From Wenyingzhuangia gilva (GTDB taxonomy: Bacteria > Bacteroidota > Bacteroidia > Flavobacteriales > Flavobacteriaceae): a DNA stretch of 64,000 bases. Location of the stretch: NCBI RefSeq assembly GCF_030519655.1, contig NZ_JAUMIT010000002.1, positions 186,001 to 250,000 on the forward strand, given 5' to 3'. A program made the position numbers and the translations under genes. Shown here one piece after another: positions 1-7,724 of this stretch (position 1 is its first letter; each line of letters starts with the position of its first letter). Under the pieces are notes generated by a model that saw only the letters and a program-made list of their open reading frames with translations, made no database searches and was not told the origin of the DNA.

Positions 1-460
1 TTCCTCCTTTAAAAATTTTACCATTTAATACAGCCGCTCCTCCAAGTCCAGTTCCTAAAGTCATAAAAATAAAGTTTTTCGGAACTTTTGTTTTTGCAAA
101 ATGTAATTCTCCTATAGCAGCAGCATTGGCATCATTTTCTAGATAGAAACTAATTTTAGGATGTTTTTTTTCTAAGATAGGAATTAAAGGAGTGTTGTTG
201 AATTCAGGTATATTTGCCATGAATACCGTTGATAATCTGTCTTTAGAAATCATACCAGGTACTGCAATTCCAACTCTCTTAATATGTGGATGGGTTTTTA
301 ATTCCTGTCCAATAATCTTCACAAATTCATTTATAAAATTATCGCTTTCTTGTAATATAGAAGTGGGATATTTTTCTTTTTTTAACAAAAGGCCTTTTTT
401 GTTTACAATTCCAATTTTGATGTTGGTTCCACCAACATCAATACCTATATATTCTTCCAT
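1..460 (-). CDS. ROK family sugar kinase (glucokinase-like), C-terminal part cut by the window edge
   Basis: Reading leftwards from an ATG at 460, 153 residues are visible before the window ends. The ASKHA ATP-binding motif DVGGTN lies at residues 8-13. ENDANAAA at 108-115 holds the sugar-binding and catalytic Asn-Asp, and LGTGLGG at 135-141 is the second phosphate-binding loop. This order is that of ROK kinases, which phosphorylate glucose, N-acetylglucosamine, N-acetylmannosamine or fructose in the cytoplasm. There is no N-terminal helix-turn-helix, so it is a kinase and not a ROK repressor. The zinc-site and C-terminal half lie outside the window, so the sugar cannot be predicted. It is divergent from the transketolase gene. 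Confident on family, not on substrate. Confidence 0.9.
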   Translation of the reverse strand, partial: MEEYIGIDVGGTNIKIGIVNKKGLLLKKEKYPTSILQESDNFINEFVKIIGQELKTHPHIKRVGIAVPGMISKDRLSTVFMANIPEFNNTPLIPILEKKHPKISFYLENDANAAAIGELHFAKTKVPKNFIFMTLGTGLGGAAVLNGKIFKGG

Positions 461-620
461 CCTACTTTGTTTTATAAATTAAAATAAGGCTATGTGAGTA
501 AATATAAGTAAAATCTGTTTTTATGAAGCTATGTAAAGGGATTATGTGGTTTAAATTTAGATTATTTTGCTTTTAAATGCATTTTTTGATGAAATATCAC
601 TGATTTACAATTCAAAATAA

Positions 621-651
621 TTTGTCCTACATAAATAAAACTGTATTTTTG
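621..651 (+). promoter_or_regulatory. Promoter of the transketolase gene
   Basis: TTTG at 621-624, a 19-bp spacer, then TATTTTTG at 644-651. This matches the Bacteroidota -33 TTTG / -7 TAnnTTTG consensus and sits 19 bp before the ATG at 671. Confidence 0.7.
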
Positions 652-670
652 CCGCACTAAATTAAATAAA

Positions 671-1519
671 ATGGCAAGTATTCAAGAGCTAAAAGATTTT
701 ACACAACAAGTAAGAAGAGATATTTTACGTATGGTTCATGCTGTAAACTCAGGACATCCAGGAGGTTCTTTAGGGTGTGCAGAGTATATTACAGTGTTGT
801 ATCAAGAAATTATGAAGCACAATGCTGATGTGTTTGATATGGATGGAAAAGATCAAGATTTGTTCTTTTTGTCTAATGGACATATCTCTCCAGTATTTTA
901 TAGTGTATTATCTCGTAGTGGATATTTTCCAGTATCTGAGTTAGCAACGTTCCGTTTGTTAGATTCAAGATTGCAAGGGCATCCAACTACTCATGAAGGT
1001 TTGCCAGGAATACGTATCGCTTCTGGCTCTTTAGGACAAGGAATGAGTGTTGCTCTTGGAGCAGCTCAAGCAAAAAAATTAAACGGAGATACTCGTTTGG
1101 TTTATAGTTTACACGGTGATGGTGAGTTACAAGAAGGTCAAAACTGGGAAGCAATTATGTATGCTGCTGCTAAAAAAGTAGATAACTATATTGCTGCGGT
1201 TGATGTTAACTTAAAACAAATTGATGGTACTACTGATCAGGTATTACCAATGGGATCTATTAAAGCTAAGTTTGAAGCTTTTGGATGGGAAGTTTTAGAA
1301 GTTAAAGAAGGAAATGATATTGAGGCTATTATTGCTGGAGTAAAAAAAGCTCAATCTTTAACTGGAAATGGAAAACCTGTTTGTATTTTATTATATACAG
1401 AAATGGGGAACGGAGTTGACTTTATGATGCATACGCATGCTTGGCATGGTAAAGCACCTAATGATGAGCAATTAGAAAACGCATTGTCTCAAAACCCTGC
1501 AACTTTAGGAGATTATTAA
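671..1519 (+). CDS. Transketolase, N-terminal (thiamine diphosphate-binding) subunit
   Basis: At 282 residues this is only the pyrophosphate-binding half of a transketolase; one-piece enzymes run to about 660 residues. It transfers two-carbon ketol units in the non-oxidative pentose phosphate pathway. Visible hallmarks are SGHPGG at 28-33, NGHISP at 69-74, QGHP at 102-105 and the TPP motif GDGELQEG from 149, closing with Asn180. Split transketolases are normal in Bacteroidota, but the partner holding the pyrimidine-binding and C-terminal domains is usually the next gene. Here a strong terminator follows and no partner is present in the window. The gene has its own good promoter. Confidence 0.93.
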   Translation: MASIQELKDFTQQVRRDILRMVHAVNSGHPGGSLGCAEYITVLYQEIMKHNADVFDMDGKDQDLFFLSNGHISPVFYSVLSRSGYFPVSELATFRLLDSRLQGHPTTHEGLPGIRIASGSLGQGMSVALGAAQAKKLNGDTRLVYSLHGDGELQEGQNWEAIMYAAAKKVDNYIAAVDVNLKQIDGTTDQVLPMGSIKAKFEAFGWEVLEVKEGNDIEAIIAGVKKAQSLTGNGKPVCILLYTEMGNGVDFMMHTHAWHGKAPNDEQLENALSQNPATLGDY

Positions 1520-1550
1520 GATTATAATTATCTAGTTAAAATATATTAGT

Positions 1551-1583
1551 AAAAAGCGCTGCAACAATACAGCGCTTTTTTTT
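1551..1583 (+). terminator. Rho-independent terminator after transketolase
   Basis: An 11-bp stem (AAAAAGCGCTG with CAGCGCTTTTT) around an eight-base loop, followed by a T run, 31 bp after the stop codon. Confidence 0.9.
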
Positions 1584-1604
1584 ATGATATAAACTTAAGA
1601 GAAT

Positions 1605-1636
1605 AAAAGAGGCTTTCATTAGGAAAGCCTCTTTTT
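1605..1636. terminator. Hairpin terminator, probably for the minus-strand gene remnant
   Basis: Inverted repeat AAAGAGGCTTTC / GAAAGCCTCTTT with a five-base loop and A and T runs on both flanks. It lies just past the stop of the choice-of-anchor I remnant and could work in both directions. Confidence 0.75.
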
Positions 1637-1655
1637 ATGTTTTTTAGATGTGATA

Positions 1656-1875
1656 TTATTTTATCTCGTAAATAGCAATGGTACTAGACACTTCGTTGGT
1701 AGCAATCATTAAATAATTTCCAGTAGGGCTATCGGCTTTATCAATTGTAATAATTCCCTCAGTAGCAATATCTTGTGCTCCATATAACCAAGTAATAAAC
1801 TTAAGATTTAAAGGATTCGTAATGTTATAAATAAACACAGCGCTGGTTCTTTCTAAGTCAACAAATAACACGGTT
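1656..1875 (-). pseudogene. C-terminal remnant of a choice-of-anchor I (beta-propeller) protein
   Basis: The last ~70 residues of a minus-strand reading frame contain the segments LERTSAVFIYNITNP, TEGIITIDKADSP and ATNEVSSTIAIYEI. This is the pattern that ends choice-of-anchor I proteins (family forms such as LER-GGI-VYDVTNP, PEGL-FIPA-DSPNG and NEVSGT--IYEI). Full proteins of this secreted beta-propeller family run to 500 or more residues. Upstream the similarity stops abruptly at the terminator of tRNA-Phe. The apparent open frame continues through that terminator and into the tRNA only by chance. The rest of the gene is missing, so this is a deletion remnant. The family call is from memory of the motif pattern, without a search. 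Confidence 0.6.
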
Positions 1876-1901
1876 TTTACAAACGAATATATTAAAAACA
1901 A

Positions 1902-1931
1902 AAAAACCACAACAATTACGTTGTGGTTTTT
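1902..1931 (-). terminator. Terminator of tRNA-Phe
   Basis: A 12-bp perfect stem (AAAAACCACAAC with GTTGTGGTTTTT) with a six-base loop. Its T run is in minus-strand orientation, directly after the tRNA 3' end. Confidence 0.85.
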
Positions 1932-1935
1932 GATG

Positions 1936-2008
1936 TGGTGCCTCCAGGAATCGAACCAGGGACACAAGGATTTTCAGTCCTTTGCTCTACCAACTGAGCT
2001 AAGGCACC
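1936..2008 (-). tRNA. tRNA-Phe (anticodon GAA)
   Basis: A 73-nt cloverleaf on the minus strand. The acceptor arm is GGTGCCT pairing with AGGCACC plus discriminator A. The D arm is AGCTCAGTTGGTAGAGC, the anticodon loop contains GAA (complement at 1973-1975), and the T arm carries GGTTCGATTCC. CCA is not encoded. It is transcribed alone, with a promoter box at 2028-2035 and a hairpin terminator just after it. Confidence 0.97.
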
Positions 2009-2027
2009 ATGCTTAACTTAGCGGTTG

Positions 2028-2035
2028 CAAATATA
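2028..2035 (-). promoter_or_regulatory. Promoter -7 box for tRNA-Phe
   Basis: On the minus strand this reads TATATTTG, the Bacteroidota -7 consensus, 19 bp before the tRNA 5' end. Confidence 0.7.
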
Positions 2036-2080
2036 TAATCTTTTTAAAGTTTTACAAATTTTTTGACAAAAAAATGTTTC

Positions 2081-2088
2081 TATATTTG
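2081..2088 (+). promoter_or_regulatory. Promoter -7 box for coaX
   Basis: TATATTTG on the plus strand with TTTG at 2062-2065 as a possible but closely spaced -33 element. Transcription would begin near 2092-2094, after the upstream ATG at 2074. The box therefore supports the ATG at 2110 as the coaX start. Confidence 0.6.
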
Positions 2089-2109
2089 AAGTCTATAAAT
2101 ATAGATGTG

Positions 2110-2853
2110 ATGAATTTAATTATTGATGAAGGAAATACTAGAATAAAACTAGCGGTGTTTAAGGATGTTCAGCTGGTTGATTTGGTGATTTCCAATCTTG
2201 AAGACTGTAAAGAAATGATTGATGTTTTTATCAGAAAATATGACATTAAATCTTTGATTGTCTCTTCGGTAACAGATGATGTAAATCACATAGTAGGGGA
2301 GTTAGCTATCATTAACAAGTTTTTTTTGTCACATGAAACCTCTTTGCCTTTTACAAATTTATACGAGACTCCAAAAACTTTAGGGGTAGATAGAATGGCT
2401 TTGGTAGCAGGGGCTTGGTCTCAATTCCCAAATCAAAATTCTTTGGTGATAGATGCTGGAACTTGTGTTACTTATGATTTTATTGATAAACACGGACACT
2501 ATTTAGGAGGAGCTATTTCTCCAGGATTAAAAATGCGTTTTAAGAGCATGCATTTTTTTACAAAAAAGTTGCCAGATTTAGAGATTCCATCAGGTTCTGT
2601 AGAAATGATTGGAAAATCTACAAAACAATCTATGGAAAGTGGTGTTTTAAATGGTATGGTGTTTGAGATGGATGGAGCTATTGCGCATTATCAACAAAAA
2701 TTTAAAGATGTTAATATAATATTAACGGGAGGAGATGCTAATTCCTTGTATAAACAATTAAAAAATAGCATATTTGTCAACCCTAATTTTTTGTTAGAAG
2801 GATTAAATGCGGTTCTAACGTATCAAAATAAAAATGAAGCAAAACTTAAGTAA
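2110..2853 (+). CDS. coaX: Type III pantothenate kinase
   Basis: Phosphorylates pantothenate with ATP in the first step of coenzyme A synthesis. At 247 residues it is the usual type III size. ASKHA-fold landmarks are DEGNTR at 6-11, GVDR at 92-95 (pantothenate site), DAGTCVTYD at 115-123 and GGAISPG at 133-139. The ATG at 2110 is chosen over the in-frame ATG at 2074 because family members begin only a few residues before the DxGNT motif, and the likely promoter box (2081-2088) lies downstream of 2074. The next gene starts 20 bp inside its 3' end, so the two are translationally coupled. Confidence 0.95.
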   Translation: MNLIIDEGNTRIKLAVFKDVQLVDLVISNLEDCKEMIDVFIRKYDIKSLIVSSVTDDVNHIVGELAIINKFFLSHETSLPFTNLYETPKTLGVDRMALVAGAWSQFPNQNSLVIDAGTCVTYDFIDKHGHYLGGAISPGLKMRFKSMHFFTKKLPDLEIPSGSVEMIGKSTKQSMESGVLNGMVFEMDGAIAHYQQKFKDVNIILTGGDANSLYKQLKNSIFVNPNFLLEGLNAVLTYQNKNEAKLK

Positions 2854-4090
2854 TATCGTTGTTGGATTATTCACGTTGTTTTTTGTGTCTGCAAAAGCAC
2901 AAGAACAACAAGTTTCATCCCTATTATCTAATATAGGTTTAGGAACTACTTTTTCAGAAGCAACTATAGCCGAAAAGGCACAAGGAGATTTATCAGTTGT
3001 AGGAAATAATAATTTTGAGGTACTTACTTTTACCAACCCAGCTTTATTGTCGGATTTACAGTTTACATCATTTGGATTATCATTTCAAGTGCAAAGTGCT
3101 GATGTATCTTCTCCAGAGGCTAATTTTAAAAGTTCAAATACTACATTGTCTAATTTGTCTTTTGGAGTACCGTTAGGTGTTAAAGGGGGCTTTGCTATGG
3201 GGTTACGAGTACATTCTGCTGTAGGTTATGAGGTAAATACTGATAACTTTTACAATTATGGTAGTGGAGGTGTTAATCAAATATATGCTGGTTTAGGTTA
3301 TGAAGTGTTTAAAAACTTTTCATTAGGATTGCAAGCAAATGCTTACTTTGGAGAAACTACTAAAAAACAGGCTTTTAAAAATGTTCAGAAAGCTACAGTT
3401 TACGATCAAACATATAATGTTAAGGGACTTACTACAAAAATAGGTGCTCAATATAAAATGAGTTTGTCAGAAAAAATAATAGCACAAGTAGGTGCTTATG
3501 GAGTTTTAGGTCACCAAATGACAGCTACCGGGACTGCTAAGTTTTACGAAGCTATACAAACCAATGAAAATACTTTTGCAATGATTGATACTCCTGTTAG
3601 CTCAGGTTTGTCTGGAGTACAAGAAAATTCATTTAAATCTGTTTTTGGAGTAGGTTTAGGTACCTATAACAATTGGTTTGCCGGAGTTTCGTATGAAAAT
3701 CAAGGAGCAACAACTTATTCAGGAAATACCTTTAATCAAGGTTTTTCAGATAGCCAGTTAAGTTTTGAGTCTCGTTCTAAGATTAGTGTTGGAGGGTACA
3801 TTATCCCTAAAAGATACGCATTAAAAAACTATTTTAATAGGGTAGCTTATAGAGCAGGATTTAAGTATGAAAACACGGGAACGGTATTAAATAATGAGAG
3901 TTTAAAAAATATTGGCATGTCTTTTGGACTAGGATTGCCAATAGGAAAGAGAATTTCGTACGCAAACTTCACACTTGAAGTAGGAAAATTAGGAGATTTT
4001 TCTAAAAATAAATACGAAGAAAAATACATCAATGTTGGAGTGAACTTTTCTCTATCTGACAAATGGTTTGAAAAACGAGTAATACGCTAA
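2834..4090 (+). CDS. Outer-membrane beta-barrel protein of the coaX operon (function unknown)
   Basis: A 418-residue protein with a signal peptide (hydrophobic segment ending in SAKAQ, cleavage about residue 22). Its body is rich in alternating Gly/aromatic strands (for example MGLRVHSAVGY, GLGYEVFKNFSLGLQAN), as in a transmembrane beta-barrel. The end (SLSDKWFEKRVIR) carries a short basic extension. It resembles the flavobacterial barrel proteins (FadL/OmpP1-like or PorV-like folds) found after coaX, but I see no motif that fixes a substrate. Its start overlaps the end of coaX and it is followed 15 bp later by the TPR gene, so all three are one transcription unit. Confidence 0.75.
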   Translation: MKQNLSNIVVGLFTLFFVSAKAQEQQVSSLLSNIGLGTTFSEATIAEKAQGDLSVVGNNNFEVLTFTNPALLSDLQFTSFGLSFQVQSADVSSPEANFKSSNTTLSNLSFGVPLGVKGGFAMGLRVHSAVGYEVNTDNFYNYGSGGVNQIYAGLGYEVFKNFSLGLQANAYFGETTKKQAFKNVQKATVYDQTYNVKGLTTKIGAQYKMSLSEKIIAQVGAYGVLGHQMTATGTAKFYEAIQTNENTFAMIDTPVSSGLSGVQENSFKSVFGVGLGTYNNWFAGVSYENQGATTYSGNTFNQGFSDSQLSFESRSKISVGGYIIPKRYALKNYFNRVAYRAGFKYENTGTVLNNESLKNIGMSFGLGLPIGKRISYANFTLEVGKLGDFSKNKYEEKYINVGVNFSLSDKWFEKRVIR

Positions 4091-4105
4091 ATAATCAATA
4101 ATATT

Positions 4106-5461
4106 ATGAAAACAAGACTACTAACAATTTTTACAATTTTATTTTCAGTTATGATGTTTACGGCTCATGCACAGGATGATCCAGCTTTACGTTATAACAT
4201 GTTAAAAACAGATTACAAAACCAAAAATTACGAATCAGCACTTAAGAACCTAGAGTGGTGTTTAGATAATAGTCCTAAATTAACTGCAAATATCTATAAA
4301 TATGGAGGGAATTTATTGGATGATGTGTTAAAAGAAAAACCAGAAAAAAAAGCAGAAGTAGCTGTTTTGGGTAAAAAAATGTTTGAGAAAAGATTTGTAA
4401 ACTATCCAGATGAAGATCCTGCTAAAGCACATAGTGATTATGCAGATTTTTTAGAGGAAGTAGGTGGTGATAAAGAAGAAATTTTTAATCACTATGATCA
4501 AGCCTTTAAAATTGATCCTACTAAATTAGGAGTAGGTTCTATCATTAGTTATTTTACAACGGTAATTGATAAATATAAAGATACAGATTTACAGTTAGTG
4601 TTTACAACCTATGATGTTACTGTGGAGGCTATCAACGCAAAAGTTGAAGGATATTTAGATAATATTCAAAAATTAAAAGCAAAACAAGAAGAAGGTCAAA
4701 CTTTGATTTCATCAGAAAAAAGAAATTTACATATCTATACCGTAAACTCTAAGGCTTTAGGGCAAGTAGAAGCTATCTTAGATCAAAGAATGGAAGAAAT
4801 TTCTACTTGTGAATACTTAATTCCTTTATACACTACAGAGTTTGAAGAGAACAAAACAAACAAAGTTTGGGTAACAAGAGCAATCAACCGTATGTTTAAA
4901 AAAGATTGTACAGAAGATCCTTTGTATGCTAGCTTGGTAGAACAATACCAAGAAATAGACCCATCACCAGAAGCATCTGTATTGTATGCAGGTTTGTTAA
5001 TGGATAAAGGAGAAACTGAGAAAGCCATTTCTTTCTTTGATAAAGCTATTTCTCAAGAAACAGATCCAGCTAAAAAGGCTAAAAATTTATACAAGGTAGC
5101 AGATATTTTTAAGAAAAGAGGTCAGAATGCAAAAGCAGTTTCATATGCTAAAAAAGCCATTGCAGCAAAATCTAACTTTGGTAGAGCTTATACAATGATT
5201 GCTACTTTATATGCAGGTGCAGTTAATGATTGTGGAAATGATGAGTTTGAAAAGCGTATGGTATATGTAGCTGCAAAAACATATGCATTAAAGGCAAGTA
5301 AAGTAGATCCAAGTATTGGGGTTTATGCATCAAAATTAGCACAAGCTTATGCGGCAAACGAACCAAGTAAAAAATTGGTATTTAATAATGAATTAGGATT
5401 AAAATCTGGTGATTCTTATACGATTAAATGTTGGATTGGGGAAACCGTAAGAGTTCCATAG
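4106..5461 (+). CDS. Exported tetratricopeptide-repeat protein
   Basis: A 451-residue protein with a clear signal peptide (cleavage after HAQ near residue 23). Helical TPR-like segments occur near the N terminus (YESALKNLEWCLDNSP) and twice near residues 290-370 (GETEKAISFFDKAI, GQNAKAVSYAKKAI). The middle is helical with a charged coiled-coil-like stretch around 190-210. It probably acts as a periplasmic scaffold, perhaps for the outer-membrane protein encoded just upstream, but that is inference from position only. Three cysteines in the C-terminal half are unexplained. It is the last gene of the coaX unit, with a strong terminator following. Confidence 0.8.
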   Translation: MKTRLLTIFTILFSVMMFTAHAQDDPALRYNMLKTDYKTKNYESALKNLEWCLDNSPKLTANIYKYGGNLLDDVLKEKPEKKAEVAVLGKKMFEKRFVNYPDEDPAKAHSDYADFLEEVGGDKEEIFNHYDQAFKIDPTKLGVGSIISYFTTVIDKYKDTDLQLVFTTYDVTVEAINAKVEGYLDNIQKLKAKQEEGQTLISSEKRNLHIYTVNSKALGQVEAILDQRMEEISTCEYLIPLYTTEFEENKTNKVWVTRAINRMFKKDCTEDPLYASLVEQYQEIDPSPEASVLYAGLLMDKGETEKAISFFDKAISQETDPAKKAKNLYKVADIFKKRGQNAKAVSYAKKAIAAKSNFGRAYTMIATLYAGAVNDCGNDEFEKRMVYVAAKTYALKASKVDPSIGVYASKLAQAYAANEPSKKLVFNNELGLKSGDSYTIKCWIGETVRVP

Positions 5462-5485
5462 TTTAATTTTACCAAAACAATATAT

Positions 5486-5519
5486 AAAAGTCAAAGATTA
5501 ATTTCTTTGACTTTTTTTA
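5486..5519 (+). terminator. Terminator of the coaX-OMP-TPR unit
   Basis: Stem AAAAGTCAAAG / CTTTGACTTTT with an eight-base loop followed by Ts, 24 bp after the TPR stop codon. Confidence 0.88.
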
Positions 5520-5544
5520 TGAATCAAACGGAGGATCGTAATGG

Positions 5545-5574
5545 TTTACATTAGAATTTATAATCCTATATTTG
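5545..5574 (+). promoter_or_regulatory. Promoter of the lptC operon
   Basis: TATATTTG at 5567-5574 with a weak TTTA -33 element 18 bp upstream. The start codon at 5593 follows after an 18-base gap. It lies behind the preceding terminator. Confidence 0.6.
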
Positions 5575-5592
5575 TAATAGTTATTAAAAAGC

Positions 5593-6174
5593 ATGAGTCA
5601 GAAAAGTAATTTTGTTTTTATTCTAAAATATTTAAGTAAAATAAGTTTAATACTAGTTGTTTTGGTGAGCTGTAAAAATTCATCAAAAGAAATTAATGAC
5701 TTTTTAGCGGATAAAAATTTACCTGTTGGTGTTTCTGAAAATGTAAATCTTGTCCGCAAGGACTCAGGTATCACGGTAAGTAGAGTGATTACTCCACTTT
5801 ATTGGGATTATACCAATAAAAAATTAAATCCATACTATGAATTTCCTGAAGGAGTTAAAATTGTTACAATTAATAGACTTTCAAGAGATTCTGTAACCGT
5901 TACAGGAGATTATGCTATTAGTTATCAAACCACAGCGATATCCGAAATTATAGGGCATGTAGTGGTCGTTAATCATGAAAATGGGGTCACTTTAAATACA
6001 GAACAAATGTATTGGGACCAAAAAGAAGATTATTATTTTACCGAAAAACCTTTTACCATTTACACCGAAAAAGATACGATGAATGGTGTTGGTTTCGAAT
6101 CGGAAAGTAACTTGAATAATTGGATATTAAATAATACAAAAGGCGATTTTATCGTAGATCAAAAAGAAGAATAA
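5593..6174 (+). CDS. lptC: LptC-like lipopolysaccharide export lipoprotein
   Basis: A 193-residue protein with a lipoprotein-type signal: a hydrophobic stretch at 13-26 ending in LVSC, so Cys27 is the likely lipid-modified residue. The remainder is beta-rich (SESNLNNWILNNTKGDFIV at the C terminus), consistent with the jelly-roll of LptC, which passes LPS from the inner-membrane LptBFG transporter to LptA. Sequence conservation in LptC is low. The call rests on size, topology and the neighbourhood (coaX-OMP-TPR-lptC-CNNM-ppiD), which recurs in flavobacteria. Next gene begins 2 bp after the stop. Confidence 0.78.
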   Translation: MSQKSNFVFILKYLSKISLILVVLVSCKNSSKEINDFLADKNLPVGVSENVNLVRKDSGITVSRVITPLYWDYTNKKLNPYYEFPEGVKIVTINRLSRDSVTVTGDYAISYQTTAISEIIGHVVVVNHENGVTLNTEQMYWDQKEDYYFTEKPFTIYTEKDTMNGVGFESESNLNNWILNNTKGDFIVDQKEE

Positions 6175-6176
6175 AA

Positions 6177-6362
6177 ATGCACAAGTTTTCAAAAATTATA
6201 GAGTGGGGTTATTTAGCAGTTGGAATCGTTTTTTTAGTTGAAATATTTACCAATTGGAATACAGACAGACAAAAAGCAATTGTTTCTATTTTAATGTCTG
6301 CTCTTGCTTTTTTTATGTTTATTTTTAAACGTAGATTTAGACAAAACCGCACAGAAAAATAA
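6177..6362 (+). CDS. Small two-helix membrane protein
   Basis: A 61-residue protein with two predicted membrane helices (about 10-26 and 34-50) and a basic C-terminal tail (KRRFRQNRTEK), giving both ends on the cytoplasmic side. It sits in a tight operon (2 bp after lptC, 6 bp before the CNNM gene), which argues that it is translated. I recognise no family motif. It may be an accessory of either neighbour. Confidence 0.75.
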   Translation: MHKFSKIIEWGYLAVGIVFLVEIFTNWNTDRQKAIVSILMSALAFFMFIFKRRFRQNRTEK

Positions 6363-6368
6363 AAATCT

Positions 6369-7634
6369 ATGGATTTAGAAATCCTTATTATTGTTATCTC
6401 CATTCTTTTATCTGCCTTTTTTTCGGGTTTAGAAATTGCATTTGTTTCTTCAAATAAGTTACAAGTTGCTTTGGAAAAGAAAAAAGAAGGATTAACCTCA
6501 AGGCTGTTAACTAGGTTAACCGAAAAATCATCAAAATTTATTACCACTATGTTGGTCGGTAATAATATTGCTTTGGTTGTTTATAGTTTTTACATGGGAA
6601 AAAAGTTGGTGACTTTGTTTCCACAAGACATGAACGATTTTACATTATTATTGCTGCAAACCGTTATATCTACGCTGGTTATTTTAATTACAGCTGAGTT
6701 TTTACCCAAAGCTATTTTTAGAGTTTATGCCAATGAAACACTCATTATTTTTGCGGTACCTGCTTATTTCTTTTACTTGTTGTTTCATTTGATATCAGGT
6801 TTTATAGAGCAAATTTCAAATGTTTTATTAAAGTTATTTTTTGGAGCCAATGTAGATGAGGAAGGAACAGAATTTAGTAAAGAAGAATTAGGTCATTATA
6901 TTGATAAGCAGTTAGAAACAGGGAAGAAAGACGATGAAGAAATTGATTCTGAAATTCAAATTTTTCAAAATGCTTTAGGGTTTAATTCCGTAAAAGCACG
7001 TGAAATTATGGTACCAAGAACAGACATTGAAGCCATTGAAATTCACGATAGGGTAAGCAAACTAAAGCAGCGATTTGTAGATACAGGTTTTTCTAAAATC
7101 TTAATATATAAAACTTCTTTTGATGATATTGTAGGGTACGTTCATGCTTATGAAATGTTTAAAATGCCTAAAACCATTAAATCAATTCTATTACCAGTTG
7201 AGTACATACCAGAATCTATGATGATTAATGAGGTGTTAAACATTATGATGAAAAAACGTAAAAGCATTGCGGTGGTGATTGATGAATACGGAGGAACCTC
7301 TGGAGTGATTACAGTAGAAGATATTATTGAAGAATTGTTTGGGGAAATAGAAGACGAACATGATAAAATCGCCTTAACAGATAAAAAATTGGATGAAAAT
7401 GAGTTTGAATTGTCAGGAAGGTTAGAGGTAGATTATCTAAACGAAACCTACGATTTAAAAATTCCAGAATCAGAATCTTATGAAACTCTAGGAGGCTATA
7501 TTATTGAAAGCATAGAAGATATCCCTCAATTAGGAGAAGAATTTCAAATAGATGGTTTTTTCATCAAAATAACACAAGTAAGCAACGCAAGAATAGAAGA
7601 GGTTTACCTAAAATCTAATTATTCAACAGAGTAA
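6369..7634 (+). CDS. CNNM/CorC-type transporter-associated membrane protein with CBS domains (hemolysin family)
   Basis: 421 residues in the standard order. An N-terminal DUF21/CNNM membrane domain of three to four helices (residues 1-165, with the typical SAFFSGLEIAF opening) is followed by a CBS pair from about 200 (AREIMVPRTDIEAI) to 325 (VVIDEYGGTSGVITVEDI). It ends in a CorC_HlyC domain (LSGRLEVDYLNE to the end). Family members are linked to divalent cation (Mg/Co) homeostasis. The older hemolysin label has weak support. It lies between the small membrane protein and ppiD in an envelope operon. Confidence 0.92.
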   Translation: MDLEILIIVISILLSAFFSGLEIAFVSSNKLQVALEKKKEGLTSRLLTRLTEKSSKFITTMLVGNNIALVVYSFYMGKKLVTLFPQDMNDFTLLLLQTVISTLVILITAEFLPKAIFRVYANETLIIFAVPAYFFYLLFHLISGFIEQISNVLLKLFFGANVDEEGTEFSKEELGHYIDKQLETGKKDDEEIDSEIQIFQNALGFNSVKAREIMVPRTDIEAIEIHDRVSKLKQRFVDTGFSKILIYKTSFDDIVGYVHAYEMFKMPKTIKSILLPVEYIPESMMINEVLNIMMKKRKSIAVVIDEYGGTSGVITVEDIIEELFGEIEDEHDKIALTDKKLDENEFELSGRLEVDYLNETYDLKIPESESYETLGGYIIESIEDIPQLGEEFQIDGFFIKITQVSNARIEEVYLKSNYSTE

Positions 7635-7724
7635 TTGTTTTTTTCTTTAAAAACAGTCTTTTTATTTCCTGATTTCAATTGAAATTGTATTTTAGCGGAC
7701 AATCAAAAAATTACATATATAGAA

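Noticed and set aside
192-482. Plus-strand 96-codon frame over the ROK kinase
   Set aside because: Antisense to a frame with clear kinase motifs.
1656-1967. Whole 103-codon minus-strand frame as a gene
   Set aside because: Its first ~30 codons run through tRNA-Phe and its terminator. Only the C-terminal part has family similarity, so it is listed as a remnant.
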